The position numbers and the translations under genes were made by a program. This document shows positions 46,444 to 59,567 of a DNA stretch of 64,000 nucleotides, piece by piece. How positions within the stretch are numbered: position 1 is the stretch's first letter; every line of letters starts with the position of its first letter. The DNA comes from Sarcomyxa edulis (lineage: Eukaryota; Basidiomycota; Agaricomycetes; Agaricales; Mycenaceae), in NCBI GenBank assembly GCA_009761415.1, contig QUOL01000021.1:310001-374000 (forward strand). The letters are read 5' to 3'. The notes below the pieces were generated by a model, which saw nothing but the letters and a program-made list of their open reading frames with translations, was not told where the DNA came from and searched no databases.

Positions 46444-46930
46444 CTACAGGTTCTTTACCCTCCTGGCAACACCATAACCATAGCCAACTTCCTTCTCAAC
46501 AAACTCGGGGTACTTGGGCGGATGAACATAAGCGGGAGGTGGAATTTGCACTAAGGTTTCATGGGAGTCGTGGATTTGTGACACGGGAAGTGGGTGGGAC
46601 CAAGATAGGGATGCAGTCTTATGACGGCGGATTGGGTATGAGAGCGGTAGTATGCTCTGGGATTGCGGTTGAGAACGACGTGAAGACCGACTTCCACGTT
46701 GACGTCTAGTGCTTGAACGCAGGTGCCCGAAATAATTGGCGACGAACACTAAGCAGGCTAATATTGCGACTGGGAAGAAAGAAAACCAACGGTCAGTACT
46801 GACGCGCTAATAGTTGTGTCGAAAACATACCGACTAAAATGAGGGCGATCAAAGCTATAGCCCAGGCAGGCATCGCGGTGAAAACTGCTTCTCCAGCAGA
46901 ATTAGCATCGGCTCTAGGAGAAAGATGCAT
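46444..46930 (-). CDS. Small single-pass membrane protein, unknown function
   Basis: Not recognised. Exons 46930-46831 and 46769-46444 (61-bp intron) encode 141 residues. After about 18 polar residues a long hydrophobic helix is built across the splice junction: AWAIALIALILVVAILACLVFVANY. Basic residues follow (RSSTRRQRGSRSSRRS), so the Pro/Ser-rich C-terminal tail probably faces the cytosol. The tail includes IPPPAYVHPPKYPEF, which contains two PPxY-like motifs (PPAY, PPKY). Such sites can recruit Rsp5-type ubiquitin ligases; that link is inference. The ATG at 46928-46930 is the first in frame. Confidence 0.68.
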
Positions 46931-47706
46931 GACCTGGGGAGGATGAGGTTGAATGAGGTTGAATGCAGAGGATGTCAAGTTTGTGAGGGAACTCCGAGCA
47001 GTATTGCAAAGAGCGAGTCTCCTGTATACTTATACCTTTGCAGGTCCCGAGTCACAATCCCCCGGATTCTTGATTTAATTAGGCCACAGTGGCGGATCGG
47101 ACATCCAGAAAGGAGATTGATCAAACAGCCGAGCTCTATTTCTGTAGAGAAGACACCGGGGTTGACGGAGAGATGGCCCATCCAGTGCAAGCACGATGAG
47201 GCAAGAAGAAAGGACCACAAACACGAGGCTTTACCATGAGCATCAGTGAGTGCTGAGCGCCTACTGGAGCGTAAGGCGGTACCGAAGGCAAAGGAGACAA
47301 AAGGATAGGCTGCCTGAGATACGATTACAATGACTGCGGCTGAAGAAAAATTCTGAAAACATGGTAAACATGAGGCTTGTGGATATGAGAGCGTGAGAGC
47401 AGGCGCTTATTTCGGTGGCTCAACGACAGAACATAGCATTTCAGGAGGGCTTCTGTGGATCGATAAGTTCCGAATAAGAGCTTGAGAAATAAGCGGCTCT
47501 TGTCACAAAAATAGCCGACGCACCAAGAATAAGTACCTCCGAGGGTAATCTTCCGTTCTCAAATGATAGATCGCTACGAGACCGGATTGTACCTGTGAGT
47601 CACATTTCACGATACGCTTTCTCAATTTCTTGAGGAAGAGACGGTATATGGAATATGACGTGTTGTTTCTGGCAAGAACGTAGTGCAAACAAACAGTAGG
47701 TTGCCA
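46931..47706. other. Intergenic region, 0.8 kb
   Basis: Upstream of the minus-strand membrane protein and downstream of the LPMO gene. Nothing recognisable. Confidence 0.5.
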
Positions 47707-49010
47707 TTATCCACTCCAAACCGCAGGACCAGCTAGAAGAAGGTATTTTGTTTCTGAGTATGCGAGGGAAAGGTACAAAGTAACACGTACGTGGAGTGTA
47801 TCCAGTGTACCCAGATGGCAGATTGTATATATCTGGACAACATAGGGTAGCTCGGTGAGTACCCCTTTCCCATTGAAAACAGTGTACTGACTAATCAAGA
47901 TTCCTGGCTCTTCACCCGTATAAACGCCTTGAACGCGATAAGATGTCAATCGAAGCAAATTTGATGCTTGAGGGCTTTTCCATACCTGGAAATGAAACAG
48001 TGGGACCAGGGGTGCCATTCCCGCCGCCGACAACGTTGATTTGAGCACACCCTATTCTGTAAATTAGCTCTAAATAACATTCCTGACCCTTGGAAAACAC
48101 TTGCCAATATAAAACTGGGACGAAGTCGGTCTCGTCAGCGCACGACAACACACACGTAGTCTCAATCGCGATTGTACTCACTTGAGCTCCTCCAAAGGTA
48201 GAGGCAACATGTAAAGCAATTTGTTCACCGCGTAAGAGATACTGCCCTGGAAAGATAACATTCATCAGAGACGGCGAACATTATGAAGTCGAGTATCATT
48301 CACCGTTGGGAAGGTTCTTGGGGAGCGTGAAAGTAAATTGCTCGATATCTTCGGGAAACGGTCAAATTAACCGCACAAGAAAGGGGGGCGTTAAAACATA
48401 CTCTCCGAAGGGAAAGACAGTCCCGTGCTGTTGTCGATTGAACATCACCTCGAGTTTTCGGATTAGGTATCGGTCACTGACCTGGGGCTATAAGTCGGGC
48501 TCCATTCCCAGATCTTGAACCAGGTGTCACCCAATCCAGCATCGTTGGAATTCGCAGCAGGGACGGCAGGAGTGAGATACGCCGAAAAGTATCCTGGGTG
48601 GCCCATGGTATTGTCGGCTTTGAATCCTACTGTGTCGCCCGCAGTGACGGTCGCAATGCCAGCTGCACCAGCAGAGGTTGAATCGAGCTCGTAGCATCGA
48701 ATTGCCTGGCTTGTCACATCGGTCACCTGCGGAGAATGGGCGTGAATAAAGGACTGCAAACTGTGAGGGAAAGAGGCGTACGGGGCCGTTGCTGTAGTGG
48801 TTGGCGGTCAAACGGACGTATTCCCAATCAGAGCTGATGTTGCTGTTAACGATGAGATCTGGAAAAGTATCTGGGAGAACAAATAGGGTTCAGTGCGCCA
48901 GATACAGATGAGCAGATACGAAATGACGTGCAATGGCCTGAAACAAGACGAATCGCACTGGCTATCAAAACGATAGCAGTAGAGATAGAGCGCATTCTGA
49001 CGACTGGCAT
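47707..49010 (-). CDS. AA9 lytic polysaccharide monooxygenase
   Basis: Secreted copper enzyme that oxidatively cleaves cellulose or related glucans. Eleven exons (49010-48932, 48870-48782, 48726-48482, 48427-48402, 48348-48304, 48246-48182, 48114-48105, 48051-47986, 47927-47892, 47832-47791, 47732-47707), 242 residues, single domain with no CBM. A signal peptide of 25 residues ends ...RLVSG before the mature N-terminus H26-YTFPDLIVN, the first histidine of the copper brace. The second copper His is His99 (MGHPGYF). The second-sphere pair and axial ligand lie in [32 protein letters not shown] split over exons (His174, Gln183, Tyr185). Later segments: GTPGPTVSFPG, EEPGILINIYNLPSGYTGYT, GPAVWSG. 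Two introns need GC donors (after the first base of the Tyr27 codon, and after 48105). The axial Tyr lies in a 10-nt exon. Confidence 0.92.
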
Positions 49011-49289
49011 AAACAGATTTCCAGAATGACCTTAATATAAGCCTCAGTAGGCTTGAGGAAGGTGGGTTTTGCGTTTTCCGGATTTTTATAGGGCCGAAAT
49101 AACATCACGCATCCACGGGTTGGCACGATGAGAGACTGTCGAGGAATAATAACGGATCCAAGTGTGGTTTAGTAGGTCGGAAGTGGTAGTCGCGTGCATA
49201 GTCTACAGAATGAGGGCGGTGTATATGACTGTCATCACATGAATGCGGTGGGCAAGTACCATGCCACCTAAGGAATGAGCTAGAGCTTA

Positions 49290-50061
49290 AGCTGATAGAT
49301 AGTAGATCCACAATTGAGCTCGACGGAATCATCACGCACCGAAATACAACCGATAGAGGACCTCAAGAGTATTTTGTGCACCTGTATATCGATAACATCC
49401 GAATTACATCCGTAAAACTCCTGTTTCTGATTCAGAGAAAGGTCATGTGTGTTGTTTCGACGGGCCAGTAGAGAAATGGGTAGAGCAGTGTCATGAAAGC
49501 TGTAGACGTACGAGAGCCTTTTCGAAGGAAGCGTGATTTTCCATTGAAGATCCGTGCTATGGAATTGGGTCGCAATCTTGGTATACAGCATACATAGTTT
49601 GGAGCAAACACGGAGGAGTATACATGGGGACATCTACACGCTTATTCGTGTCTCCGATTTTCGACGACTGCTGCCAAGAACATGTTGGAGTCTGTGACTC
49701 GCTGCCATCTCGAGTCTTTCTGTAATGCTTTAGACCAGCTCTTAGTCTTTTTGTCCCGAAGGCGAAAGGCTTGTACAATAATGCTCGTGTTCGGGTTCAC
49801 GAAGTCCTTATAGAAGGATCCATTCTGCGAAAAGGCCTTTCGAATGGCTCGAGAAAAGAGACGGTATAGCCAGATGTGGAAAGGTGGGTCGATCCCTGGA
49901 GAAAACGATATTGTTGTCAAGCATCGCCCTTGCGGATGAAGAACATGGCAACTCGATACTATACATATAATATCAGTGGCCCTGGGATAAGTTATATCTT
50001 TGAGAGGAACCCATTGGTTTCCATCGATCACCCAGTCCTCTGTCGCTGCATATTCGCGCAC
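49290..50061 (-). pseudogene. Unidentified coding remnant, segment A copy 1
   Basis: No ATG-started gene could be built. The minus strand reads REYAATEDWVIDGNQWVPLK, then across a possible intron with acceptor before 49900 DPPFHIWLYRLFSRAIRKAF. It continues with FVNPNTSIIVQAFRLRDKKT and DSRWQRVTDSNMFLAAVVEN, ending at a stop. Farther on, 49630-49290 is open (DLQWKITLPSKRLSYVYSFH). A clearly related segment occurs on the + strand at 57995-58320. The family is unknown. It may be a live gene whose exons were not resolved, but the lack of a start suggests decay. Confidence 0.4.
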
Positions 50062-50631
50062 GATATTTTGAGCCTATGTTGTAATTATGACGGTAAGATA
50101 CCGAGGACTAGCATGAGAGAATTGACGATGAACCTGTTCGATGGGCGTCTTTATCAATCCGTCATTCCAGAATATCGGATCCAAATGTATGACAGGGACC
50201 TGGAAGATTCACTTGTGAGCAAGTAGATCATGCTAGATGATGTATATAATATACTGACCTTCAAAATGCCGCCCAACTTCGTTGAAAATATAGACTAGAC
50301 CACTCGGGCGGGTTCAATGATTGTTGCAACACGAGAATATATTTTGGCTGACCTTTCCAGCCCCTGCGTGCCCAACTACTTGAATTCTACGACCATGCAT
50401 GAGACCTGTACGTGCGACATGCCCGGGGAAAGTGTCCAAGTCAGACATGAATCTTGAGTGGAGGTTTGCAGCAAGTTTTCAACCGTGGGTCATGCTGCCG
50501 CCGATGGCGAGTCCTATTTATAGCCGACCGATCCTTGGAGGGTTATACATGACACTGCAAGCACACTCTAGTGTCTCAAAGAAGTAATACATGATTGTGA
50601 TTTAATCCTACTAGACAGTCTTAGTAGTAGA

Positions 50632-52107
50632 CTATACCGAGCCACCTTCGGACTGAGAAGTAAAACCAAACTTAGTCCCATACGTCTTGATCCAATACTG
50701 CAGGTTATCTAGCGCAGGGCTCCATGGGAGGATAACTGCCTCCGCAAACTGGCGTTTCCACAGAGGAGCCGCCCGAGCGAGGCGAGCGAGCTCCGGCTCT
50801 TCAGCTTGGAGATAATCGAAGTAAGTGTCTTCGAATGCTTGGATCTCTGTAGGATCGCGATAACAAGTAGTTGAGCTCTGCATCCACCAAGGGATTGTCA
50901 CTAATTGCCACAACGGCACAGTTGCAGCCATTTCCCAGTCGAGAACGGCTGATATTTTGCCAATATTGGGGCCAGAGTTGTAATAGAGGCAATTCCTGCA
51001 TGCGCGAAGGAATGGGTCAATATGGGGATCTCTGGTTTGAGGGAAAAACGCACCACGGAGTCAAATCCATATGAGCAAGCGCGAACTGGCCAGAATATGG
51101 ATCTGATGCTTCATCGACTACTTCTGGAACAAGGTTTAGACATCGTGGAAGCAGAGTATGGGCTAATTGCCACCTCTTCTCGTCATTGAAAGTCGGCATA
51201 GGCGCAATCCGAGCGAGACCAGGGATCAGTTTCATAGACTGGATAGTGTCTGTGAGTGAAGCCTGGAGCCAAGCCGTAGCCGACTTCCAGGGACCACGAT
51301 CGTATATTGGCAGGTTACGACGATGCGCGGTATCAAATTTAGGCCAGGCAATTGGGCCAGGTTTCACTGAACCAGGTATAGTCCCTGGATAGAGAGACCC
51401 AATCGAATCAAACCGAAGGCGCGATAGTTCGACAACCATCCGAGCATAGTCACGGATACCTATCAACTTATTCTCTAGGCTCGATTGTTGCCAGGCGTCG
51501 AATCCCATGTTAACGCCCTCCATCTATGGACGACATCGATAAACTTAATCATGCCATAAGATACAGGAAGAACTTATGCTCACCAACTCCATTATCATGA
51601 ACGGGAGCCCAACTGGGTTTGTTTCGGTTTGGCAATATCCAAACAAGGCAGGCACGGGTATGGAGGTGTGACGTTTTACATGTAGCATAGTGGTGATCTA
51701 CGTGACATGTTAGCTCAACTTGTACCTGCTTGATTTGAACACACCTCAGATTCCATGCTGATATCAGAGCGAGCCTTCGCGGGACGTGATATCCTAGCGA
51801 GAACTTGTCGAGGAATAGTCGAGACTGAGGCTGACGGTACATCAAGATTCAACAAATAGACCTAGAGAAGCCCAGAGTCATCAGCGCGACACAGATAAAA
51901 AAAGTGTCGAGTCGTAAGACAAACTTCATTGTATAGACCATAACCAAAGGGATCCATCTGTACTGAAAAGGGTACACCGAATAAGGACAGAGTAATATCT
52001 GATAACGCAGCCAGGTTCGGTGTGGGGGCGCCCGGTAGACGCTCATACAAAGACTTTATTTCGACAGGCCAAGTCCTGTCGATTTGAGACACATCAAGGA
52101 GAGACAT
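50632..52107 (-). CDS. Aminoglycoside phosphotransferase-like (APH) kinase, copy 1
   Basis: Protein-kinase-like small-molecule kinase of the fungal APH/choline-kinase-like expansion; substrate unknown. Exons 52107-51925, 51861-51745, 51697-51584, 51523-51054 and 50995-50632 give 415 residues. Motifs: MDPFGYGLYNEVYLLNL (nucleotide loop), RQVLARISRP (Lys/Arg position), ESE with HTSIPVPALFGYCQTETNPVGLPFMIMEL (hinge), catalytic loop FALAHMDLTPWNCLYYN and metal site AVLDWEMAATVPLW. H-x-D-x4-N and D-W-E are intact, so the enzyme is probably active. A second copy with identical exon phases and near-identical exon lengths is at 54713, across thioredoxin reductase. A third, truncated copy is at about 58420. 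Confidence 0.88.
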
Positions 52108-53059
52108 GAGTTTTCTGGGGAGAAAGAACAGAACGATAAAGCAAGGTGGGGCAAAGGCTAGGTAGGAGAAAAAGACGAGTCAGGATCTGGAAGAACGCCG
52201 GACCGAGGCGGCCTTTGAAGTGATATCCCCAAAGAGTCGACGTTCATCATACAGGTTACTGGAAGAGAACGGCAAGGTCAATTGGCGTCTTGTTAGGCAA
52301 ACACAAAGGTCCATTGAATCGAGATTTTGATCAAGAAAAAGGACCTCGTGAAGGAAGCAACTTCGATCCATCAGTACCCCTACTTCGATAGCTCCAATTG
52401 TAAGCAATTACCTGGTATACAAACACAATGGTATCGAATTGTAGAGCCAGGAGACTGCATCTGCATCGATGGTGGCACCCCGAATGAAAACAGCGTGATC
52501 TCCGAGAAATCGGAGGTCGGACGTTAGGGCGGCCAGCTCATGACGCGAACACGAAGTGAAGGCTCCATTCCACGGGAACTATTCTGTGAGTGAAAAGTCA
52601 GATTCTTGGGCTCAACATGCCATTAATGCACAATGCGATAACGTTGGAAATATACTTTTTTGAAAAAGGATATATCAGATTGGCTACAAGAAGCAGGCAA
52701 AAAACGGGAAAAAAATACCGACCCTCATCGTTGTTTAATTCTGAATCTGACCACGATGTTCCTCCAATTTGCCTGCAAGGTATGCCCCAGGCTGCCAGTA
52801 GCCAGGCAGAGTCGTTATCATGGTAAGTACGCGTTCAAGTCACGTCGAGCTGACAAGGCCGAAGTCACGTTGTGTGCTTGTCAAGCCGGTCGAACGTGAC
52901 TCGCGTGACACACACACGCTTAATCCCGTCCCGATTTATAAACTCTCTTGATTCCCTCAAACTCTTTCCCCAACTCTGTCTCACCAATTTTTCCAAAAAG
53001 TCCTTTCAAAGACTTTCCTTCGATACGCATCAGCTGCAGTAGCTATATCTCCTCGTTCA
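52108..53059. other. Upstream region shared by APH copy 1 and thioredoxin reductase
   Basis: 52180-52330 (minus) matches 58420-58600 (plus) upstream of the APH pseudogene. Shared features are a GATCAAAATCTCGATTCAATGG-like block and CGTCGACTCT...CAAAGGCYGCCTCGGTCCGG. The duplicated unit therefore includes 5' flank, not just the gene. The region has no ATG-started frame. The right part is the TRR1 promoter. Confidence 0.55.
52935..52942 (+). promoter_or_regulatory. TATA box of thioredoxin reductase
   Basis: TTTATAAA lies 118 bp upstream of the ATG at 53060, with a pyrimidine-rich leader between. Confidence 0.55.
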
Positions 53060-54446
<1,387 letters not shown>

Positions 54447-54712
54447 ACTTTCTTTCTTCTTTTCATCTGTTTTTGCCCTTCAGTCTTCTTTCATGCTCAA
54501 ATTCATCTAAAACAAATGTATAGAACTGCAAAATTTGAATGTTTGTTGTATGGAGGGTGTGATTCCGGAGGAATACCTTCACCGATGTCCGGTCACATTT
54601 ACTCACTTGTTAGGATCAATTCCCCTCTATTAGGATGACTTCCTGATGACGACATCGGATAACAGTGGTTGAGACAAAACCATGTTGAACACAGAATCAG
54701 ACCAAAATCAGA

Positions 54713-56213
54713 CTATACTGGACCTCCCTGAGGCTCAAGAGCAGGACGAAGTGTGTCCTCCCAATTATCCATCCATGCCCTCATCTGACTCGTCGCAGGG
54801 CTCCACGGAACGTTAGCCGCTTCTGCAAACCGACGTCTAGAGTAAGAGGCCCTCGCAAGCCGCCCAAGCACTGGATCCTCAGCTTGGATACACTCAAAGT
54901 ATGTCTCTTCAAACAATGTAATCTCCTCGGGTTCACGAACACAGACAGGTGTGTCCTGGAACCACCAAGGAGCTGCGACTAGAGACCACAACGGGACAGT
55001 TGCAGCCATCTTCCAGTCTAGGACCGCTGATATTTTACCCTTGTTCGGACCTGAGTCGTAATAGAGGAAGTTCCTGCACGCACGAGGGGAGGGGTCAATA
55101 CGAGGATGTTTGTAATATCACTCGAGTTGGAGCTGTACGCACCATGGAGTGAAGTCCATATGAGCAAGGGCGAACTGACCAGCATAAGGATCCGACGATT
55201 CGTCGACTATTTCTGGAACAAGTCTCAAGCATCGAGGAAGCAGAGTATGCGCCAGTTCCCACAACTCCTCATCTTTGAAAGTAAAGATGGGCGCATTCCG
55301 CGCAAGCTCAGGATTCAATTCCATGAACTGGATAGTATCTGTGAGTGAAGCTTGGAGCCAAGCCGTAGCTGACTTCCATGGACCACGATCGTATATTGGC
55401 AAGGTACGACGATACGGTGTTTCGAACTTTGGCCATGCCATTGGGCCGAGTTCTACTGTCCCTGGGGTATCTCTGGGATAAAGGGACCCAATTGAATCAA
55501 ATCGAAGGCGGGATAGTTCGATAACCATCGCAGCGTAGTGACGGATACTTGTTAGTTTAGTCTCCATATCTAATTCACTCCACGCAAACCTGCCCATGCT
55601 AACGCCCTCCATCTTCGGAGCCAAGAGATCGACTTAGCAGTGCTATACCGATGTAACAGTATGTAGACGCACCATTTCCATGATCATGAAAGGCAGTCCT
55701 ACTAGACTGTCTTCGCTCTTGCAATAGCCGAACACAGTGGGTATGGGTATGGAAGTGTGGCGTTTCACGTAGAGCATGGTGGCGATCTACGCAGCGTATA
55801 AGCATGGACTCGGACGCGCTCAGAAACTTGACGATTTATACAAACCTCAGAATCCATGCTGATGTCAGAGTTAATCTTGATGGGACGTGTTATTCGAGCA
55901 ACTACCTGTCTTGGAATAGTCGAGGTCAACGTTGACGGTACGTCGAGAGTCAACAGATAAACCTAAATAGAGATACGGTCATCAGTGCGGCGCATCCTAA
56001 ATTCTGGTTGAATCTTCGAACTTCATTGAAAAGACCATAACCAAAAGGCTCCTTCTGTACCGAAGAGGGAACACCGAATAGATAGAGTGTTACATCTGTG
56101 AATCCAGCTAGGTCTGGGGCAGTGGGCGCGTCCGGTGAGCGTTCATACAAAGGTTTCAATTCAACAGGCCAGATTCCATTGGTTGGAATCACATTATTAT
56201 CAGGAAGAGACAT
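54713..56213 (-). CDS. Aminoglycoside phosphotransferase-like (APH) kinase, copy 2
   Basis: Paralogue of the gene at 50632. Exons 56213-56022, 55962-55846, 55786-55673, 55612-55143 and 55073-54713 give 417 residues. Exons 2-4 have the same lengths as in copy 1 (117, 114, 470 nt) and all intron phases agree. Motifs: KEPFGYGLFNEVYLLTLDVP, RQVVARITRP, HTSIPIPTVFGYCKSEDSLVGLPFMIMEM split in the same way. The catalytic loop is FALAHMDFTPWNFLYYD and the metal site AVLDWKMAATVPLW. Here D-W-K replaces D-W-E of copy 1, so the residue after the metal-binding Asp-Trp changed charge. The catalytic Asp and Asn are kept. The start was chosen by alignment with copy 1 (MSLPDN / MSLLDV). Confidence 0.88.
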
Positions 56214-57994
56214 ATGTTCCGTTCGAGGTACAATGCACAGACGCAGACGGCAAAGCGATCGCAAGGTGGGGCAGGTCGGTAGGAGGATCAGAAGTTTGAA
56301 CGTCAACTTGATTTTGTTTGATGGAGGTGGCAGTGCCACTTGAGTGCCACCCGACCTGGCTCATGCTACAGCTGCGTCAGTCCGACCTTGATCTTCGACT
56401 GATTCTAGTTTTATAGCTGAACAGTTTTCTGCACGGTAGTGAGCATCTAATACATTGTGGAATTGGTAGGTTCGACGATACAAAATCTTGGGGGAGGACA
56501 ACAAGTGTGCGGGGGTATATGTGAATAGAAAGTGAATAACTGGATGGTATAAAGAATACTCGATATGACCGTTGAGTAAGCGTGACAGGTCATCAAAGTA
56601 CAATGTCAGTGAATTAAAGCAGAATGAAAGCAGAATGAAAGCAGAATGAAAGCAGGTTGGAGTGAAAGCGTACGAAAGCGGAAAGACAGCAAAAAGATTG
56701 TAAGAGATCAAGAGCCTAGATACAGAGGGGAGATGTTGGGTATTATGTTATAATCCTAAAAGGTCGAAGGGTCTGTGGTGCGAGTCATAGAGTCGTCAAC
56801 GCGACGATGAGCGTCAGCGACGCTCGACGCGATCGTAACGTGGTCTCGTGGTCTCGTGAATGAAAGGTCGTGGATCATCTGGGCGATCCCCAAGCGATCT
56901 TGAACAAAGCGCCAGTAAGACGCCGGCGTCAACTATCGGCGTCATTTATAAGCGCCAATGTTACAATGCATCGATGGCTCGAAAAAAAAAACAACTTGCC
57001 GTATGTGGGGGACGCCTATCGTTTCCATATCGCAGAGTACGCCCTCGTTCGAGATCATGCTCGTAGAAGAACGCAGCCCGGAAATACACGGGTGGTGGAC
57101 GGCGTAAGTCAGACAAGGCAATGTGGAAAGGGCGACGCGTGCTGGGAGAGCCGATGGGAAAGCGTCCTTGAGAGCGACGAGCAGGGGGGGTCGAGGGAGT
57201 GAATTGTCTAAGTATGTGAGGAGCATATAAAGATGCGAAGCCCAATGTCAGCATGCAGCAACCTGTAGTAGCAAACGCGACGATGGGCTTTCAGCCAAGA
57301 GCAGCTCGAAAGGATGGAAGCCCTAGCGTACATAGAATCAGGAGGACTATACAAGCGAGGAGGAAGCCTTCCATCTAAGCGTATGGTTTATTTTTTTGCT
57401 CTAAGTCAGGCTAGGCTTCCAGGATCGTAGACTCGCGTGTGTAGTGGTTAGCGAAGAAGAGACATGCCAGCATGTTTGAGCTTTTTGAACTCTTTCAAGA
57501 GGCTGTGGTGGGAAATTCCAGAATGCATAGCCTCGTCAAGGGATTGCAAAGTTTTCCTAGCTAGTGCTTTGATTTTTGAACAGGGAGAACGAGTCCAAGG
57601 TGCAGCTCTTGCTACTGGCCTGATAGTTATCGGTGAAAATCCCAGCTTGATGATATGCAGATAACATGATTAACTACCCTGATGGGCATCCGAAATGGCA
57701 GCATATCCACGAAAGCGCTGATGCGAAAAGCTGTAGAGATAGTGGTCTAGTGAGTGTAGAAAAGATTTTGAGCCTGAGACTTGGGATATTAGGACGAAAT
57801 CATAGGCTTGGCGCGGCACGGTTTCGTGGGAAATATTTTGCTGCAAGTACCGCCGTGACAAGACCGTGACCGTCCTCCCCATTGACTCCAGAGTCCAGTC
57901 ACCTATGCTGGCGCGAGATTCCACCGCAAGAACGCTTGGCTCGTCCGTTCATCTACTCAAGCATCGATGCGTCGCATTATCTCGTTTCTTCTAG
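56214..57994. other. Gene-poor region, 1.8 kb
   Basis: Upstream of APH copy 2 and extending to the decayed segments. It contains an 11-bp minisatellite (56617-56655). Short ATG-started frames at 57464-57664 and 57666-57869 on + strand resemble no family and may belong to the decayed block. No supported gene. Confidence 0.45.
56617..56655. repeat. Minisatellite, 11 bp x 3.5
   Basis: Three identical copies of AAGCAGAATGA followed by a partial copy, AAGCAG. Confidence 0.85.
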
Positions 57995-58320
57995 GGATCG
58001 GACCAACTTTCGATGTCCAGCAGCCAGCTCTACCGTGTGTTCTCTCGAGCAATTCGAAAGGCAAGCTGGGAGGAAGGGTTTACCTCGATTGAACATGGAC
58101 TTCCTAAATTCAAACGCGAGCATCATTCTTCAGGCCTTAGGCCTTCTTCCTTGGGTCTAAGACGACTCGAAAATGGTCTACCGCGTTGCAGGACAACTCG
58201 AAATGGGCCGTAGACTCCATTATGTTTTCTGGGGCATCTGCGGAAGATCGAAGACGCGAATGAACGCGCAGATATCTGTGTCTTCCCTGTTCTTCTGCTC
58301 CAGTCAGTTTCTCCCGAAAA
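57995..58320 (+). pseudogene. Unidentified coding remnant, segment A copy 2
   Basis: Nucleotide-level relative of the minus-strand segment at 49640-49910. QLYRVFSRAIRKA here matches WLYRLFSRAIRKA there. Then GAGCATCATTCTTCAGGCC matches GAGCATTATTGTACAAGCC, and GACAACTCGAAATGG with GACTCCATTATGTTTTCTGG matches GACTCGAGATGG with GACTCCAACATGTTCTTGG. The frame shifts repeatedly, so this copy is dead. It lies directly upstream of the truncated APH copy, in the same orientation. Confidence 0.6.
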
Positions 58321-58419
58321 TCCCACATGCCGTACGCACAGGCCGCGACCTAGTGCTCAGCGAATAGGTGTTCGACGGGACACCGTACTTTGCTGACAGA
58401 ACAACGCCTTCAGATCTGC

Positions 58420-59066
58420 CTCCCGGAAGTCCTTTCTCTCGATCGCACTCTCGGTTCGATCAATCTATATGTCCAACAAGGGATCGATCAGGCAGGAATC
58501 TTACCAGGACGTCGACTCTCTGGGATAAGGATCACTCCAAAGGCTGCCTCGGTCCGGACTCAGGAATCCTTGTCGGTATGGCACGAAAGTTTAATTTTCC
58601 ATCTTGCGTCTCTTTCTCTTACCCAACCTGTCTCAAGGCGACAGAACTTGACCTGGTGTCAAAATAACGCCTATGTACGAACGTCTACTGCGTTCCAACC
58701 TGGCTGAATTATCAGATGTAACACTGTCCTTATACGTTGTACCATTTTCAGTACAGATGGAAACATTTGGCTATGGTCATTTCGAAGTTTGCTGGACAAG
58801 TGTCATCTTTGCGTCGCACTGATGTCTCTGCCTATCTAGATTTCCTAGAGTTGGCTAGGATCTCACGTGCCGTCAACAGTCAAGACGCGCTCTGATGACA
58901 GCATGGAATCTGAGGTACGATCGATTGGCGGTATAGACGTATTGTGAGCTGATATACTTTGTAAATTGCCACCGCGCCCCTTCCTAAAATGTCACATATC
59001 CGCACCCGTACCCACCAGCTTCTGATATCGCAAGACCGAAAACAACCCAGTAGGACACCCGTTCAC
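58420..59066 (+). pseudogene. Truncated APH-like kinase pseudogene, copy 3
   Basis: Related to both APH kinases from their 5' flank through exon 3. 58420-58600 matches the flank of copy 1. At 58670-58795 the reading PMYERLLRSNLAELSDVTLS, then VVPFSVQMETFGYGH, matches exon 1 (LYERLPGAP, NLAALSDITLSLFGVPFSVQM). 58840-58915 matches exon 2, ending GCATGGAATCTGAG before GT exactly as in copy 1. 58960-59066 matches exon 3, including the HTSIPVP and NPVGLPF segments with frame breaks. Exons 4 and 5, which carry the catalytic loop, are missing. It is a broken copy with no kinase function. Confidence 0.75.
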
Positions 59067-59567
59067 GAGAATAAGTACGCGTTCGTCCTGTATTGGAAAC
59101 GCCTGTTTGCCGAAGCAGCTCTCAATCCATGAAGCACTGCTACGTTACAGCTGGAGGATTGGATGGAGAAGTATGGAGCTAGATACTTATCGTTCTTCCA
59201 TGGCAGACTTAGAGTCGTACTCGAAATTGACCTGGTATGAATAGGTGACTGCACCGGGAATTTTCAACAAAAACAAACATCGGTTGCCAAGATTAGTTTG
59301 ATCATTCCTTCCAGTTGATGCGCCTTGGCACCGTGACATTTTCTGTTCGAACAACTCCAGACTCAAGATGCAAAATAGTTGGATACTACACAGCTTCCGA
59401 ATGTATGGGGCCCGTAGCAAGATGCTGAGGCGTACTACTCGTCATATCTACAGTCAGCAGTCTAACGATGATTTTAGCTTTCGGGGTTGTAATGCCCGTT
59501 ACATAAAACCAGCGCCGGGTTGGTTGAAGCGAGGCGAATCCGCTCGCTTCCTTTCTTTCCCCACTCG

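Noticed and set aside
52180..52407. 75-codon minus-strand frame upstream of APH copy 1
   Set aside because: It starts with TTG and is part of the 5' flank that was duplicated with the kinase; similarity to 58420-58600 is at nucleotide level and across frames.
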